A stretch of 64,000 bases of DNA from CAYZED01 sp964477445 (lineage in GTDB: Bacteria > Bacillota > Clostridia > Lutisporales > Lutisporaceae), in assembly GCA_964477445.1 (NCBI GenBank), contig CAYZED010000006.1:1-64000 (forward strand), given 5' to 3'. Below are positions 16,983 to 25,696 of the stretch, in pieces. The notes beneath the pieces are model-generated. The model ran no database searches. It was not told the origin of the DNA and was given only the letters and a program-made list of their open reading frames with translations. The position numbers were made by a program, and so were the translations under genes. Every line of letters begins with the position of its first letter. Position 1 is the first letter of the stretch.

Positions 16983-17117
16983 TAAAAAAAGACTCATAAC
17001 ACAACCCCAATAAATGGATTATGCTAAAAGTCTCGTTAACCTATAAGGTAACAAAGCCAGATGCTGTTTGCACCAGGATGTTGACTTTGTAATTTTAAAC
17101 TACTCCCTCTTAACGGT
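16983..17117 (-). promoter_or_regulatory. Mn2+ riboswitch (yybP-ykoY) with terminator
   Basis: On the minus strand the leader shows the conserved parts of the yybP-ykoY aptamer in order: GAGGGAGTAG, GTCAACATCCTGGTGCAA, CATCTGGCTTTG and AACGAGACTTTT. The 3' strand of the last part can alternatively form a 17-position stem with GGGTTGTGTTATGAGTC, followed by TTTTTTT (16984-16990). The architecture fits an ON switch in which Mn2+ binding prevents termination. Target: the GDT1-like and TerC genes. Confidence 0.85.
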
Positions 17118-17120
17118 TAC

Positions 17121-17150
17121 ATTGTAATATAATTTGCTCAATCATGTCAA
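17121..17150 (-). promoter_or_regulatory. Promoter of the manganese efflux operon
   Basis: TTGACA (17145-17150), 18-bp spacer, TACAAT (17121-17126) on the minus strand. The predicted transcription start is within a few bases of the riboswitch 5' end. Confidence 0.7.
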
Positions 17151-17228
17151 TGTAAACATTTAGTTGCATTTTTTTTGCAACGCAAAGTTTTTCGTTGCAT
17201 TATTCTTTGCATTTTACAACGCAAACGC

Positions 17229-17471
17229 TTATAAATCCTTATCATCCATTTGTTTCTTTTTAAGAAATTTTGTAAAGAACTTCTTTACAATTTCTTTGCC
17301 AACAAGCAATGAGCCGCTCCAGAAAAAAACTTCACCTAAAACAGCCAGCACGCCAACAGCTGCAACTTTATTTCCTGTGGAGAGATTGAATAGTGGGAGT
17401 GCAAGTATACCGCCCCACATAATGAAAGATATTACAATAAGAATAATCCCGATGCTTCTTTGTTTATTCAC
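17229..17471 (-). CDS. Small two-helix membrane protein (transporter suffix domain-like)
   Basis: An 80-residue protein starting at GTG behind AGAGGTG. It has two hydrophobic helices (about 8-27 and 36-58) and a basic tail (KKFFTKFLKKKQ). The pattern SIGIILIVISFIMWGGILALP followed by LSTGNKVAAVGVLAVLGEVFFWSG matches small proteins annotated as transporter suffix domain. The role is unknown. It ends close to the promoter of the manganese operon but is transcribed separately from its own leader. Confidence 0.65.
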   Translation of the reverse strand: MNKQRSIGIILIVISFIMWGGILALPLFNLSTGNKVAAVGVLAVLGEVFFWSGSLLVGKEIVKKFFTKFLKKKQMDDKDL

Positions 17472-17541
17472 TTTACACCTCTTTTTTTTAGTAGTGAATC
17501 GCTATAGTCCTGCAATGCTAGCTTGTTAAATCATCCTTATA

Positions 17542-18726
17542 TTATCTAAGCTTTCCTAAGCTCAAAATATATTCTATGCATGGATCCACCTTATTAATGT
17601 AATCTTCATGGGTAACGTCGAATTTTATATCTGGAAAGAACGACAGCTGTTTATCATTTTTTATAATCTTATAAAATTTAGTTGAATATCTAATCATAAG
17701 TTTTGAATTGTTCAATTCAAAATATTGAACCTCTCCATAACAGTTTGGCATTCCGCCAGTAGCTTCTCCGACAAAAATCGCTTTTGTTTTATCTTTAAAA
17801 GAATACGCGTTTAAAAGAGCTGAGGAAAATGTATTCCTTCCTAAAATTACAAAAATTCCACCTTTTCTATTTAGTTTTTTGCACTGCCTTAAATCTCTTA
17901 TGAATGGGTCTAATAAAGTTGAATTGCCACCAAGATTATTTCTCAAATCAACTACCAGTTTATCTACTTCATTTTTATTAATAAAATCCATTAGCTCCGA
18001 GCAAAAACTTTCAACGCTAGCGCCTTCCATATCTTTACAATAATTATAGTTAAAATATAGTGTAGAGTTTTCCTCTATAAAAGAATACCAATAATTTTGA
18101 TTCTTATTTCTTCTGAATAAAGGCATGTCATCATTTAAATATTCCAACGCATTCACAAACTGTATTTCAGTTTCAAGGCTTTTGTATGTATCAATTATTA
18201 CCTCTATATTATTTCCATTTGTGTCTTGAAGATTAAGCTTTATTTTGTTTAAATCATCTATAATCTTTAATCCAAAAAGAATTTCTGCGGCTGGAAGATA
18301 CTTCGGAAGTTGAGATTTAAGAAACGAATTATTCTCGTGTGAAATTATGTCTTCAAGCTTTTTAATTACCTCATGAATTTTAATATCATTTATATGAGTA
18401 ACCATGCAGTTTAAATATTCTTTATACTTTTCCGAGCAATCAACAATAAAAATTCCTTCAGAAAACCAAAAAAACTCGATCGGCATAAACGTAGATGCTG
18501 GAGTAATTAATGTAGTGTGCGCATCTCTAAAAGACGCGACTATCTTTGCAATTTTTACAACAATATCGTATTCATTATATTTTTCTAGGTTTAAGATAAG
18601 ATCCTCAATCTGTTTACTGAAACTGTTTTTATCTTGATGAAAAAAAAGATTTTTGTGCCGCATTGGCAATTCTAATTCTAACTGTCTTATATCTTCTGTC
18701 CAATTGTCTATCCATTTATTAACCAT
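17542..18726 (-). CDS. S41-family (tail-specific-like) peptidase
   Basis: A 394-residue protein without signal peptide or clear PDZ domain. The C-terminal half is S41: LVVDLRNNLGGNSTL near residue 258, the nucleophile loop GRNTFSSALLNA with the catalytic Ser near residue 302, and GEATGGMPNCYGE. The N-terminal half contains SFRDAHTTL, often seen in cytoplasmic or exported C-terminal processing proteases of Clostridia. It presumably cleaves near C-termini of substrates, but these are unknown. The start has a strong GGGGGAAG site. The gene appears intact. Confidence 0.85.
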   Translation of the reverse strand: MVNKWIDNWTEDIRQLELELPMRHKNLFFHQDKNSFSKQIEDLILNLEKYNEYDIVVKIAKIVASFRDAHTTLITPASTFMPIEFFWFSEGIFIVDCSEKYKEYLNCMVTHINDIKIHEVIKKLEDIISHENNSFLKSQLPKYLPAAEILFGLKIIDDLNKIKLNLQDTNGNNIEVIIDTYKSLETEIQFVNALEYLNDDMPLFRRNKNQNYWYSFIEENSTLYFNYNYCKDMEGASVESFCSELMDFINKNEVDKLVVDLRNNLGGNSTLLDPFIRDLRQCKKLNRKGGIFVILGRNTFSSALLNAYSFKDKTKAIFVGEATGGMPNCYGEVQYFELNNSKLMIRYSTKFYKIIKNDKQLSFFPDIKFDVTHEDYINKVDPCIEYILSLGKLR

Positions 18727-18823
18727 TCTTCCCCCTTATTATTACAACAATAGATTACTTCAATTATTAGTTTCATAGTCTTTGCTTCAATTTTGCCGAT
18801 AGCATAAATCGTTTTTACTCGTT

Positions 18824-19999
18824 TTATTTTGATAAAGCTTTATTCAAATCTCTAATTTTCGCTTTACACCCTCCGGAGTTTGCCAGCAAATTTGTTAGAT
18901 TAAAGTATATGCTCCCAGTCACTTCTGGATATTTTTTATTTATGCCGATTTGCACTGCAATTTGCTTCGCAACAACTTCCCTATACAGCCCCTGACTTAT
19001 ATACAACTTGACGTTTGTTCCCTTTACTTCTTTTGACCACCACGCAACTAACGTTTCGTAGTCTGCCGCTTTATTTCCCGTTTCCCAGTAAATTTGAGGT
19101 GAAACGTAATCAATCCAGCCATTTTTTATCCATGTCCTTGTATCGGCACAAACTGAATAATATGATTCATTACCCGTCGTTTTAGATCCAGTTGGGTCCG
19201 ATTTTTTGTTTTTCCAAATTCCAGATGGACTTATTCCAAATAATACAGTGCTCTTTGTATTCTTGATTGTCGCACTAACTTGAGAAACCATAGCATTCAC
19301 ATTTTCTCTTCTACTGTTTGCAATTGCGCCATCCTTTCCCTCTCCTTTAGGTCGGGGATAATTTGATGGATAAAAGTAATCATCAAAAACAATTCCATCA
19401 ACATCATATTCACTAACGATTTCCTTCACTGTCTCGGCTATGTGATTCCTCACGCCCACTTTTTCAGGGTTAAAATACAACGCATTTTGATAATTAATTA
19501 CCCAATCTGGATTTAATCTAGCCAGATGATTTTTTGTAAGAGCACTTAGCTTCGTTCCAGTCTTCGTAATTCTGTATGGATTTAACCATGCATGAAAAGC
19601 CATCCCTCGCTTATGTGTTTCTTCGATCATAAATGCCATCGGATTATATCCAGGATCCTTTCCCTGTTTTCCTGTCAAAACATCCGACCAAGGGTTAATA
19701 TCCGATTTATATAAAGCGTCGGACTTCGGTCTAACCTGAACCATTACAGTATTAATGCCAATTTCTTTCAATTTGTCCAAATTCGCAATAAACTCTTTTT
19801 TTTGTGCTTCCATATTATCTTTCGTTCGAGGAAAATCCATATTTTCCACCGTAGCTATCCAGACAGCTTGCATGGTCTGTTTGCTTGAAGCTGCTTTTTG
19901 TACAAAAGCCGGTTTCTGAACCGCGAATGTATTCAAATCACCAAGTAAAATATTCGCCACTAAAAACATAGCCACCAGTATATATATTGTCTTTTTCAA
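18824..19999 (-). CDS. Secreted glycoside hydrolase-like protein (GHL10/DUF187)
   Basis: A 391-residue protein, TTG start behind AAGGAG. Residues 1-27 are a signal peptide. The rest is a TIM-barrel of the GHL10 family (PF02638): MQAVWIATVENMDFP, NTVMVQVRPKSDALY, FHAWLNPYRI, VDGIVFDDYFYP and YVSPQIYWE. The acidic residues in DGIVFDDYF and the Glu of YWE are candidate catalytic groups. Family members include YngK and act on cell-wall or extracellular glycans; the substrate is not known here. The promoter is recognisable upstream. Confidence 0.9.
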   Translation of the reverse strand: MKKTIYILVAMFLVANILLGDLNTFAVQKPAFVQKAASSKQTMQAVWIATVENMDFPRTKDNMEAQKKEFIANLDKLKEIGINTVMVQVRPKSDALYKSDINPWSDVLTGKQGKDPGYNPMAFMIEETHKRGMAFHAWLNPYRITKTGTKLSALTKNHLARLNPDWVINYQNALYFNPEKVGVRNHIAETVKEIVSEYDVDGIVFDDYFYPSNYPRPKGEGKDGAIANSRRENVNAMVSQVSATIKNTKSTVLFGISPSGIWKNKKSDPTGSKTTGNESYYSVCADTRTWIKNGWIDYVSPQIYWETGNKAADYETLVAWWSKEVKGTNVKLYISQGLYREVVAKQIAVQIGINKKYPEVTGSIYFNLTNLLANSGGCKAKIRDLNKALSK

Positions 20000-20051
20000 A
20001 TTATTTATCTCCTTATTTTTCTGATTAGTTTAACAATTGATTAATAGTCTA

Positions 20052-20080
20052 ATGGTACTCACCCTTATTAAATTTGTCAA
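20052..20080 (-). promoter_or_regulatory. Promoter of the GHL10 gene
   Basis: Minus strand TTGACA, 17-bp spacer, TACCAT, about 50 bases before the start codon. The -35 is perfect; the -10 matches four of six. Confidence 0.55.
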
Positions 20081-20133
20081 ACCGCTTCTATAATAATTGA
20101 AAATTGTAGTTCCTTCATAGATTGCTCCTTTTA

Positions 20134-21051
20134 TTATATTTTCTCAAGTTCTTTAATAATTTGAATCGTCTTCAAAATCCATTTAAGCGAACCTTCAAGT
20201 CGATATCCTTTGAACCCCGACTCTTGCAATATGTCGGAAATATCATCTTCCGTAATATCTAGATTAATAAGCCCATTTAGTCCTCCGCGTTCCTTTGCAA
20301 TTTCACAAACATAATCATAATAGGTGCCGGAATAGCCGAAGCTGGTTGCAAAGCTTATCGGATTAGCTACAGCTTGCTCTACCATTTCCTCAGTATCTTC
20401 ATAAAACAAACTGTGACCATTGTCATAAAGCGGATAAAAAGTTTCACTTTCATCGCTTATTTTTATAGCAATGTTAGAAAGATGACGGTCGTCCTGACGA
20501 GTAATAAAGTCCAGCAAAATCATCTTAGAAATATTATCTTTATACTGTGGACGAACTGTAATAAGGTTCTGATATTCGTTGTCTGAACGAGCACCGTCAA
20601 ATAAGCGACGAAAATGTACTATGTATTCTTTAGAAAAATTATATAAAAAAGCTGAAAAAACTATGTCTTTTTCAACGCGGTATGCTGGACAACATGGAAC
20701 TTTTAATTTTTTTGCTAGTAAATAAACAGCCACTTCTGATTCAACATCTGTGCTCAGCGGACTGATCCGCTGTTTATAAACGCCATATTTCCCATTATAA
20801 ACGCCGTAACGCTTAATGTTGTAACCCTCGGGTGTGTCGATGCTATCGCCTACAAGGTCAATTTTTTGATGAAAAACCGAATCAAAAACATTCGTAATAA
20901 TCGTGTCCAGTTTCTCATCTTCGTTGTTTGAAATCCATAACAAATCTTTAGGGTGAATACCTCTGGTAATTTCAGCAATGCGCAAAACATCGTAATAAAA
21001 AAGCCCACATCGGAACAATATTTTTTCAATATCACGACGATCACGACTCAC
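20134..21051 (-). CDS. HipA/CtkA-like protein kinase
   Basis: A 305-residue protein with GTG start. The catalytic loop is TRQDDRHLSNIAI (D188, H190, N193), the signature of HipA-type kinases, and the metal-binding DFG equivalent is PLYDNGHSLF (D210). The N-terminal part (about 60-125) holds the YGVYKQR lysine region for ATP. It lacks the full N-terminal HipA subdomain, so it is closer to the compact CtkA or solitary HipA-like kinases. No HipB-type antitoxin gene is next to it. The divergent neighbour encodes a metallophosphoesterase, and a three-site palindrome array lies in between. Toxin function is inference. Confidence 0.8.
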   Translation of the reverse strand: MSRDRRDIEKILFRCGLFYYDVLRIAEITRGIHPKDLLWISNNEDEKLDTIITNVFDSVFHQKIDLVGDSIDTPEGYNIKRYGVYNGKYGVYKQRISPLSTDVESEVAVYLLAKKLKVPCCPAYRVEKDIVFSAFLYNFSKEYIVHFRRLFDGARSDNEYQNLITVRPQYKDNISKMILLDFITRQDDRHLSNIAIKISDESETFYPLYDNGHSLFYEDTEEMVEQAVANPISFATSFGYSGTYYDYVCEIAKERGGLNGLINLDITEDDISDILQESGFKGYRLEGSLKWILKTIQIIKELEKI

Positions 21052-21054
21052 AAC

Positions 21055-21114
21055 ACGTTCGGAATAATGTCAATTTATATTGTTCCGAACGAGCCAAAGA
21101 TTGTTCCGAACGAG
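21055..21114. promoter_or_regulatory. Operator array: three GTTC(C/G)GAAC-type palindromes
   Basis: The near-palindromes GTTCGGAAT (21057-21065), GTTCCGAAC (21082-21090) and GTTCCGAAC (21103-21111) have centres 25 and 21 bases apart, about two helical turns. The last two are within identical 15-base direct repeats. The array begins a few bases before the HipA-like start codon and faces the metallophosphoesterase on the other side, so one regulator could control both directions. Confidence 0.6.
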
Positions 21115-21294
21115 TTAAATACTAATGAAATAAACAATAAAAAGAACCTTTCAGTCAACGAAATTATTTTCACTTCTAAATGTTTAATACAATATATTTC
21201 TGTTAAAATAAAAATTGATACATAAAAATCTAGTGAATAACGTTTAATTTTGTAGCATGTGATAATGATTTTTTTAAATAATTTGGAGGCTACT

Positions 21295-21990
21295 ATGGTT
21301 TACATTACAGGAGATACACATGGCGATTTTCGTCAAATTGCTTTTTTCTGCGATACACACGGCACAAAAAGAGAAGATATTATGATTATTCTAGGTGATT
21401 CAGGAATAAATTATTATTCTGACAAACGCTGTGAGGAACTTAAAAATATACTCTCCGAACTACCAATCACCCTCTTTTGTGTAAATGGTAACCACGAGAA
21501 TAAACCACAAAATATTACTTCATATATAGAACACGAATGGCATGGCGGACTTGTTTTTGTTGAATCTAAATATCCAAATATACTATTTGCAAGTGATGGC
21601 GAGATATTTGATATTGACGAAAAAAAGTGCATCGTTATTGGTGGAGCATATAGCGTGGACAAATTCTATCGTTTGGCGAAAGGTTATAGCTGGTGGGAAG
21701 ATGAACAACCTTCCGATGAAGTCAAATCTTCAGTTGAGGCCAAACTCACTGGAGTTGATAATAAGGTTGATATAGTATTGTCACACACATGTCCTCTAAA
21801 ATATGAGCCCATTGAAGTTTTTTTGTCATTCATTGACCAATCTTCCGTTGATAAAAGCACAGAAGAATGGCTTGATAAAATCGAGGAGCAGACTGATTAC
21901 AAGAAATGGTATTGTGGTCATTACCATACCAAAAAGCGAATTGACCGTATGCAATTTATGTTTGATAGCATAGATGAGTTTAGACTTTAG
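21295..21990 (+). CDS. Calcineurin-like metallophosphoesterase
   Basis: The ATG at 21295 follows GGAGG by five bases; earlier in-frame starts lack such a site. The 231-residue protein has the complete set of metal ligands: GDTHGD (D7, H9), LGDSG (D35), NGNHEN (N66, H67), a His in LSHTCP, and GHYHTKK at the C-terminus. The length matches a single-domain phosphoesterase of the Mre11/ApaH fold. Substrates may be nucleotides, diadenosine phosphates or phosphoproteins. It is the only plus-strand gene in the first 34 kb and is divergent from a HipA-like kinase. A kinase/phosphatase pair under common control is an attractive inference. Confidence 0.85.
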   Translation: MVYITGDTHGDFRQIAFFCDTHGTKREDIMIILGDSGINYYSDKRCEELKNILSELPITLFCVNGNHENKPQNITSYIEHEWHGGLVFVESKYPNILFASDGEIFDIDEKKCIVIGGAYSVDKFYRLAKGYSWWEDEQPSDEVKSSVEAKLTGVDNKVDIVLSHTCPLKYEPIEVFLSFIDQSSVDKSTEEWLDKIEEQTDYKKWYCGHYHTKKRIDRMQFMFDSIDEFRL

Positions 21991-22113
21991 GAGTGGATGA
22001 TATTGAATTTTGTCTGCTAATGATTACCACATTCTAATTTTCCAATAAAAAATCGACAATATTTTTATGAATAATTCCATTTCTTGAATGATTGATTTTG
22101 TCCATAGAAATCA

Positions 22114-22143
22114 CCAAAAAAAGTCTTTTACGCAAGACTTTTG
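22114..22143 (-). terminator. Terminator after purA
   Basis: AAAGTCTT-GCGTAA-AAGACTTT on the minus strand, followed by TTTT. It lies about 100 bases downstream of the purA stop and, in the other direction, after the plus-strand phosphoesterase gene, so it may work both ways. Confidence 0.7.
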
Positions 22144-22238
22144 CATGGTATTTTGTGTTTTTGTCTTTTATAGGATTAATCTAACTGAAAAAACCTTTGC
22201 TTTCTGTCTTTTGCAGTATATCCAATCCAAGCGCGAAA

Positions 22239-23513
22239 TCATCTAACTATAATGTCTTCTCTTTTTGGCCCATTTGAAATAAACTTAATTGGATATCCTA
22301 CTTCACTTTCTATAAATCCAATATACTTCTTTGCATTTTCAGGTAAATCCTCATAAATACGAACATTTCTAATATCACATTTCCACCCTTTAAACGATAC
22401 ATAAACTGGTTTCGCTTTATTTAAACTAGGAGTAGTCGGAAAATTTTTAGTAACTTTTCCATCAATCTCATAGCCAACGCATACAGGAATTTCATCTAGA
22501 TAACTTAAAACATCTATTAGCGAGAGAGCAATTTCTGTTGTACCTTGCAACATGCATCCATACTTGGTAGCAACAGAATCAAACCATCCCATTCTACGAG
22601 GTCGTCCTGTCGTTGCTCCATATTCTCCACAATCTCCACCTAATCTGCGAAGTTTTTCTGCTTCATCTCCAAAAATTTCACTAACCATTGCACCTGCACC
22701 CACACATGAGGAATATGCCTTAACAACTGTAACAATCTCTTTAATTTCATATGGTGGAATTCCTGCACCAACTGCAGCAAAACCCGCCAATGGTGAAGAC
22801 GATGTTGTAAAAGGATATATTCCATTATCGGGATCTTTCAATGCGCCAAGCTGTCCTTCAAGTAAAATTTCTTTGTTTTGCTTGATTGCATCGTTAAGAA
22901 GATATGAAACGTCACATACCATTGGGCGTATTTGTTCTTTATAACCTAAAACTTCGTTGTATATTATATTTTCATCAAGTGGAGAAGCATTATAAAGACT
23001 TTTCAAAACTTTGTTTTTAACATTACAAACAGAATTAATTTTTTCTTTAAGAATTTCATCATCAAATAAATCACTAACTTGAATCCCTATTTTAAGATAT
23101 TTGTCAGAGTAAAATGGTGCGATACCTGACTTGGTTGATCCAAAACCATTCAGACCAAGCCGCTCTTCTTCCAATTTATCAAAAAGTATGTGATATGGCA
23201 TCACGATCTGTGCTCTATCGGATATTTTTATATCCGGCATTGGAACCCCTTTTTCAGATAGACTTTTTATTTCGCTGAAAAACATTTGTAAATCGAGAGC
23301 AACTCCTTGAGCTATAACATTTGTAACACCTTTCCTAAAAACACCAGAAGGCAAAATGTGCAAAGCGAATTTACCATATTCATTAATTATCGTATGCCCT
23401 GCATTTGCGCCTCCTTGAAACCTTACAACAATCTCAGACTGACCAGCAAGCAAGTCCGTCATTTTACCTTTTCCTTCATCTCCCCAATTACCACCAACTA
23501 TAGCTTTAACCAT
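22239..23513 (-). CDS. purA: Adenylosuccinate synthase
   Basis: A 424-residue enzyme that joins IMP and aspartate using GTP, the first step from IMP to AMP. The N-terminus VGGNWGDEGKGKMTDLLA holds the P-loop-like signature and catalytic Asp; GANAGHTI supplies the catalytic His. Other landmarks are EGQLGALKDPDNGIYPFTTS, GEYGATTGRPRRMGW and the C-terminal FISNGPKRED. The length is standard and no lesion is visible. GGAGG lies before the ATG. It follows the LysR gene in the same direction with 107 bases between. Confidence 0.95.
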   Translation of the reverse strand: MVKAIVGGNWGDEGKGKMTDLLAGQSEIVVRFQGGANAGHTIINEYGKFALHILPSGVFRKGVTNVIAQGVALDLQMFFSEIKSLSEKGVPMPDIKISDRAQIVMPYHILFDKLEEERLGLNGFGSTKSGIAPFYSDKYLKIGIQVSDLFDDEILKEKINSVCNVKNKVLKSLYNASPLDENIIYNEVLGYKEQIRPMVCDVSYLLNDAIKQNKEILLEGQLGALKDPDNGIYPFTTSSSPLAGFAAVGAGIPPYEIKEIVTVVKAYSSCVGAGAMVSEIFGDEAEKLRRLGGDCGEYGATTGRPRRMGWFDSVATKYGCMLQGTTEIALSLIDVLSYLDEIPVCVGYEIDGKVTKNFPTTPSLNKAKPVYVSFKGWKCDIRNVRIYEDLPENAKKYIGFIESEVGYPIKFISNGPKREDIIVR

Positions 23514-23620
23514 AAAAAACCTCCAATAGTAAGATTAATGAACCGGTCTCATGGCTTCATCTTAATACAGAAAGTCATATAAATAAAATCAATATTAGTT
23601 ATGATAGGTATAATTATTAA

Positions 23621-24499
23621 TTATGATACCAATGTATTGAGTAATTTTTTACCAGCCGGTGAAATGGGCATCTTTTCACTATAAACGACACAAATATTTC
23701 TTTCTGGTATAGGCGTTTTCAAATTAATCTCAAATAAATTTCCATTGTTTAAATACTTTTCTGCAAAATTTTTAACAATACAACCTATTCCTAAGTTTCT
23801 TTTTGCAAACTGAACTATCAGTTCACTAGTTGCCAATTCAAATTCGGGGTTAAGTTTTGATCCATTAGTTTTGAAAAATCCATCTACATATTTTCTAGTA
23901 CTTGTTCTTTCTTCGAGACAAATAATCGGGTATTTTTCCAACTCTACGAGACCTATTTTCTTATGTTTCAACTCTGAAAATTTTTCATTTGCAATAAATA
24001 TATCCTGAATTTTACATACAGGGATGATCTTAAGTCCATCAATATGTAAAACTGGATCACTTACAACAGCAAAATCAATTTTTCCTGCATTTAAGCATTC
24101 CAAAGTTTCTGGCGTTGGAGCATTAGAAACCCTTACCTTTACCTTAGGATAAATGCTGTGAAATTGTTCGAGATGTGTTAACAAATAATACTGTAGAGTC
24201 ATATCGCTAGCACCAATTCTTATTTCCCCTGTTTCTAGTGTCAACAATTCCTTGTATTTATTCTCAGCTTGTACAAGGTACTCATATCCCTTTGATACAT
24301 ATACAAAAAGTAGCTCCCCTTCTGGCGTAAGTGTGACACCCTTTGGAGTTCGCAGAAATAATCTACCTCCAAGAGAGTTTTCAAGTTGTTTTATTGCTTG
24401 GCTCACCGCAGGTTGAGAAATGTAAAGTTCAGTCGCAGCTCGGGTTATGCTTTTATGTTTTGCTACATAATAGAAAACCTTATAAAATTCTAAATTGAC
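23621..24499 (-). CDS. LysR-type transcriptional regulator
   Basis: The N-terminal winged helix is classic: FYKVFYYVAKHKSITRAATE, LYISQPAVSQAIKQLENSLG and RLFLRTPKGVTLTPEG. Residues of about 90-290 form the periplasmic-binding-like effector domain, including ASDMTLQYYLLTHLEQFHSI. The start is uncertain: a GTG at 24497-24499 gives the normal MVNLEFYKVFYY N-terminus, while a TTG at 24521-24523 would add eight residues. The effector is unknown. It stands upstream of purA, co-directional, but a purine link is not proven. Confidence 0.85.
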   Translation of the reverse strand, partial: VNLEFYKVFYYVAKHKSITRAATELYISQPAVSQAIKQLENSLGGRLFLRTPKGVTLTPEGELLFVYVSKGYEYLVQAENKYKELLTLETGEIRIGASDMTLQYYLLTHLEQFHSIYPKVKVRVSNAPTPETLECLNAGKIDFAVVSDPVLHIDGLKIIPVCKIQDIFIANEKFSELKHKKIGLVELEKYPIICLEERTSTRKYVDGFFKTNGSKLNPEFELATSELIVQFAKRNLGIGCIVKNFAEKYLNNGNLFEINLKTPIPERNICVVYSEKMPISPAGKKLLNTLVS

Positions 24500-24623
24500 C
24501 ACAATATAACCACGCCTTATCAATAATATTTTTAGTATAACCTATAATTATTTTAGCACAGATTCTATAATGTCGTTTTGTAAAGTTAAATGAAAATTGA
24601 GAACCTGCTACACTTTCTATGTT

Positions 24624-24998
24624 TTATCTCGGCAAAAATTCTTTTAGAAATATTGTTTTATATTTCGCAATGCCTTTAATGTCTCGTTTTCCGATACCTA
24701 TTCCCATTCTCTGATATCTGGGATTAATATAACATCTTAAATATAAAACACTGTGAACCCATTCTTTAACACGTATCTTATAACTGTTTAAACCCGCTTG
24801 ACTTTTAATTATGGCGAATTCGCCATAATTAAAATCAGGATTATATATTTGTTCCCATATCCCTATAAATTCAATAGTGTTCCTATTTCTAAGCCAATCA
24901 GAAATAAAAAAATCACCGTCTTTTGCCTTAAGCATATCTGTTAATGAAATATAATCATTATCATTTTTACCAGTTGATGTTATTATTCTTAAATCCAA
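24624..24998 (-). pseudogene. KilA-N domain protein, C-terminally altered fragment
   Basis: Residues 1-80 match a KilA-N DNA-binding domain: DNDYISLTDMLKAKDGDFFI, RNRNTIEFIGIWEQIYNPDF, AGLNSYKIRVKEWV. Intact bacterial members continue with an AIGIISKAGRYGGTYAHKDI-like segment; here the sequence after KEWV is different (SVLYLRCYINPRYQRMGIGI) and ends at residue 124. A stop codon directly precedes the TTG start and no good Shine-Dalgarno is visible. It is probably a truncated relic, perhaps joined to foreign sequence. KilA-N proteins are common in phages and mobile DNA. Confidence 0.55.
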
Positions 24999-25230
24999 CT
25001 AAAATTCCGAGTAGCAAACTGGAATAGAATTTCATCCCTTTGCAGTATATACTCTTGTTAAATACTTCATTAGATAATTTTGCTAATATTTTTATATTTT
25101 TACAATACTTATATGAACCACAAGAGAATTTTAGTGAATATAAGTGCCCTGCATTTAATGGCAGTCTTCTATTCTGCAATTCCAAAACAATTTTCAAAAA
25201 TAACTATTCCAAGCTTGCCACTCAAAAACA

Positions 25231-25294
25231 TCTGAAGTTAATTCTTTTTTCGGGTTTAATAAAATTAACATCAAGCTCGTCACCCTCTCGGGTT
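25231..25294. repeat. Hairpin repeat element, copy A
   Basis: This roughly 65-bp element is repeated at 27272-27337. Both copies carry an inverted repeat around TTAATTC/AATTAAC, followed by the shared 19-mer CTCGTCACCCTCTCGGGTT. The loops differ but the arms keep their pairing. A G+C-rich tract follows this copy. The two copies flank the pair of secreted-protein genes. Confidence 0.7.
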
Positions 25295-25295
25295 T

Positions 25296-25425
25296 TTTAC
25301 CACTGTCTGTCGCTTCGCTCCCCATAGGGTGCGGCTGGTCGCAGACTGCGTCTGCTGCTCGCCCATGCATCCTGTCTGCCCCTTCATGGCGGCACTTCGT
25401 GCCTGTCACCCCCGGAAATGAAATC
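25296..25425. other. G+C-rich noncoding island
   Basis: About 130 bases with much higher G+C than the surroundings, containing several short inverted pairs (GCAGACTGCGTCTGC, GGCACTTCGTGCC, CGCTTCGCTC). No convincing coding frame on either strand; the one open frame has unusual composition and no homology I recognise. It could be a structured RNA or part of an inserted element. Together with the rest of 24999-25696 no real gene is apparent. Confidence 0.5.
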
Positions 25426-25482
25426 CGATTGTCTCAAAATCTACAAATCTAGTTATAAATTATACTCATTTTCGACAATCTC

Positions 25483-25511
25483 TAATAGGAGGAGATGCTC
25501 TCCTCCTATTA
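25483..25511. other. Perfect 13-bp hairpin
   Basis: TAATAGGAGGAGA and TCTCCTCCTATTA are exact inverted repeats around TGC. The arms contain an ideal Shine-Dalgarno and its complement. No T-tract follows on either strand, so a classical terminator is less likely. Confidence 0.6.
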
Positions 25512-25616
25512 ATAATTTGCGTTTATGCTTATAGTTTTATCATTAACTCAAATTATTTTACCACGTCTATGACAGGGGTTCAATTCTCCTTTTGTTTTCA
25601 TAAATTAAAATTAATA

Positions 25617-25650
25617 AACCATCAGCATAAATGCCGATGGCTTTTAATTT
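25617..25650. terminator. Probable bidirectional terminator
   Basis: CCATCAGCAT/ATGCCGATGG forms a stem with one G-T pair, T-rich on both sides. It lies about 50 bases downstream of the secreted-protein gene ending at 25697. Confidence 0.6.
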
Positions 25651-25696
25651 TCATTGGTCTATAATGAGCGTTATTGAAACAATTTTTATGTAAACA

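Noticed and set aside
24967..25197. 76-codon open frame on the minus strand
   Set aside because: No recognisable domain, no good ribosome-binding site, overlap with the KilA-N fragment and odd composition.
25194..25409. 71-codon open frame in the G+C-rich island
   Set aside because: Composition and residue use are atypical and there is no initiation signal; treated as noncoding.
25574..25590. tRNA gene suggested by AGGGGTTCAATTCTCCT
   Set aside because: A T-arm can be drawn, but no D-arm, anticodon arm or acceptor stem is found upstream.
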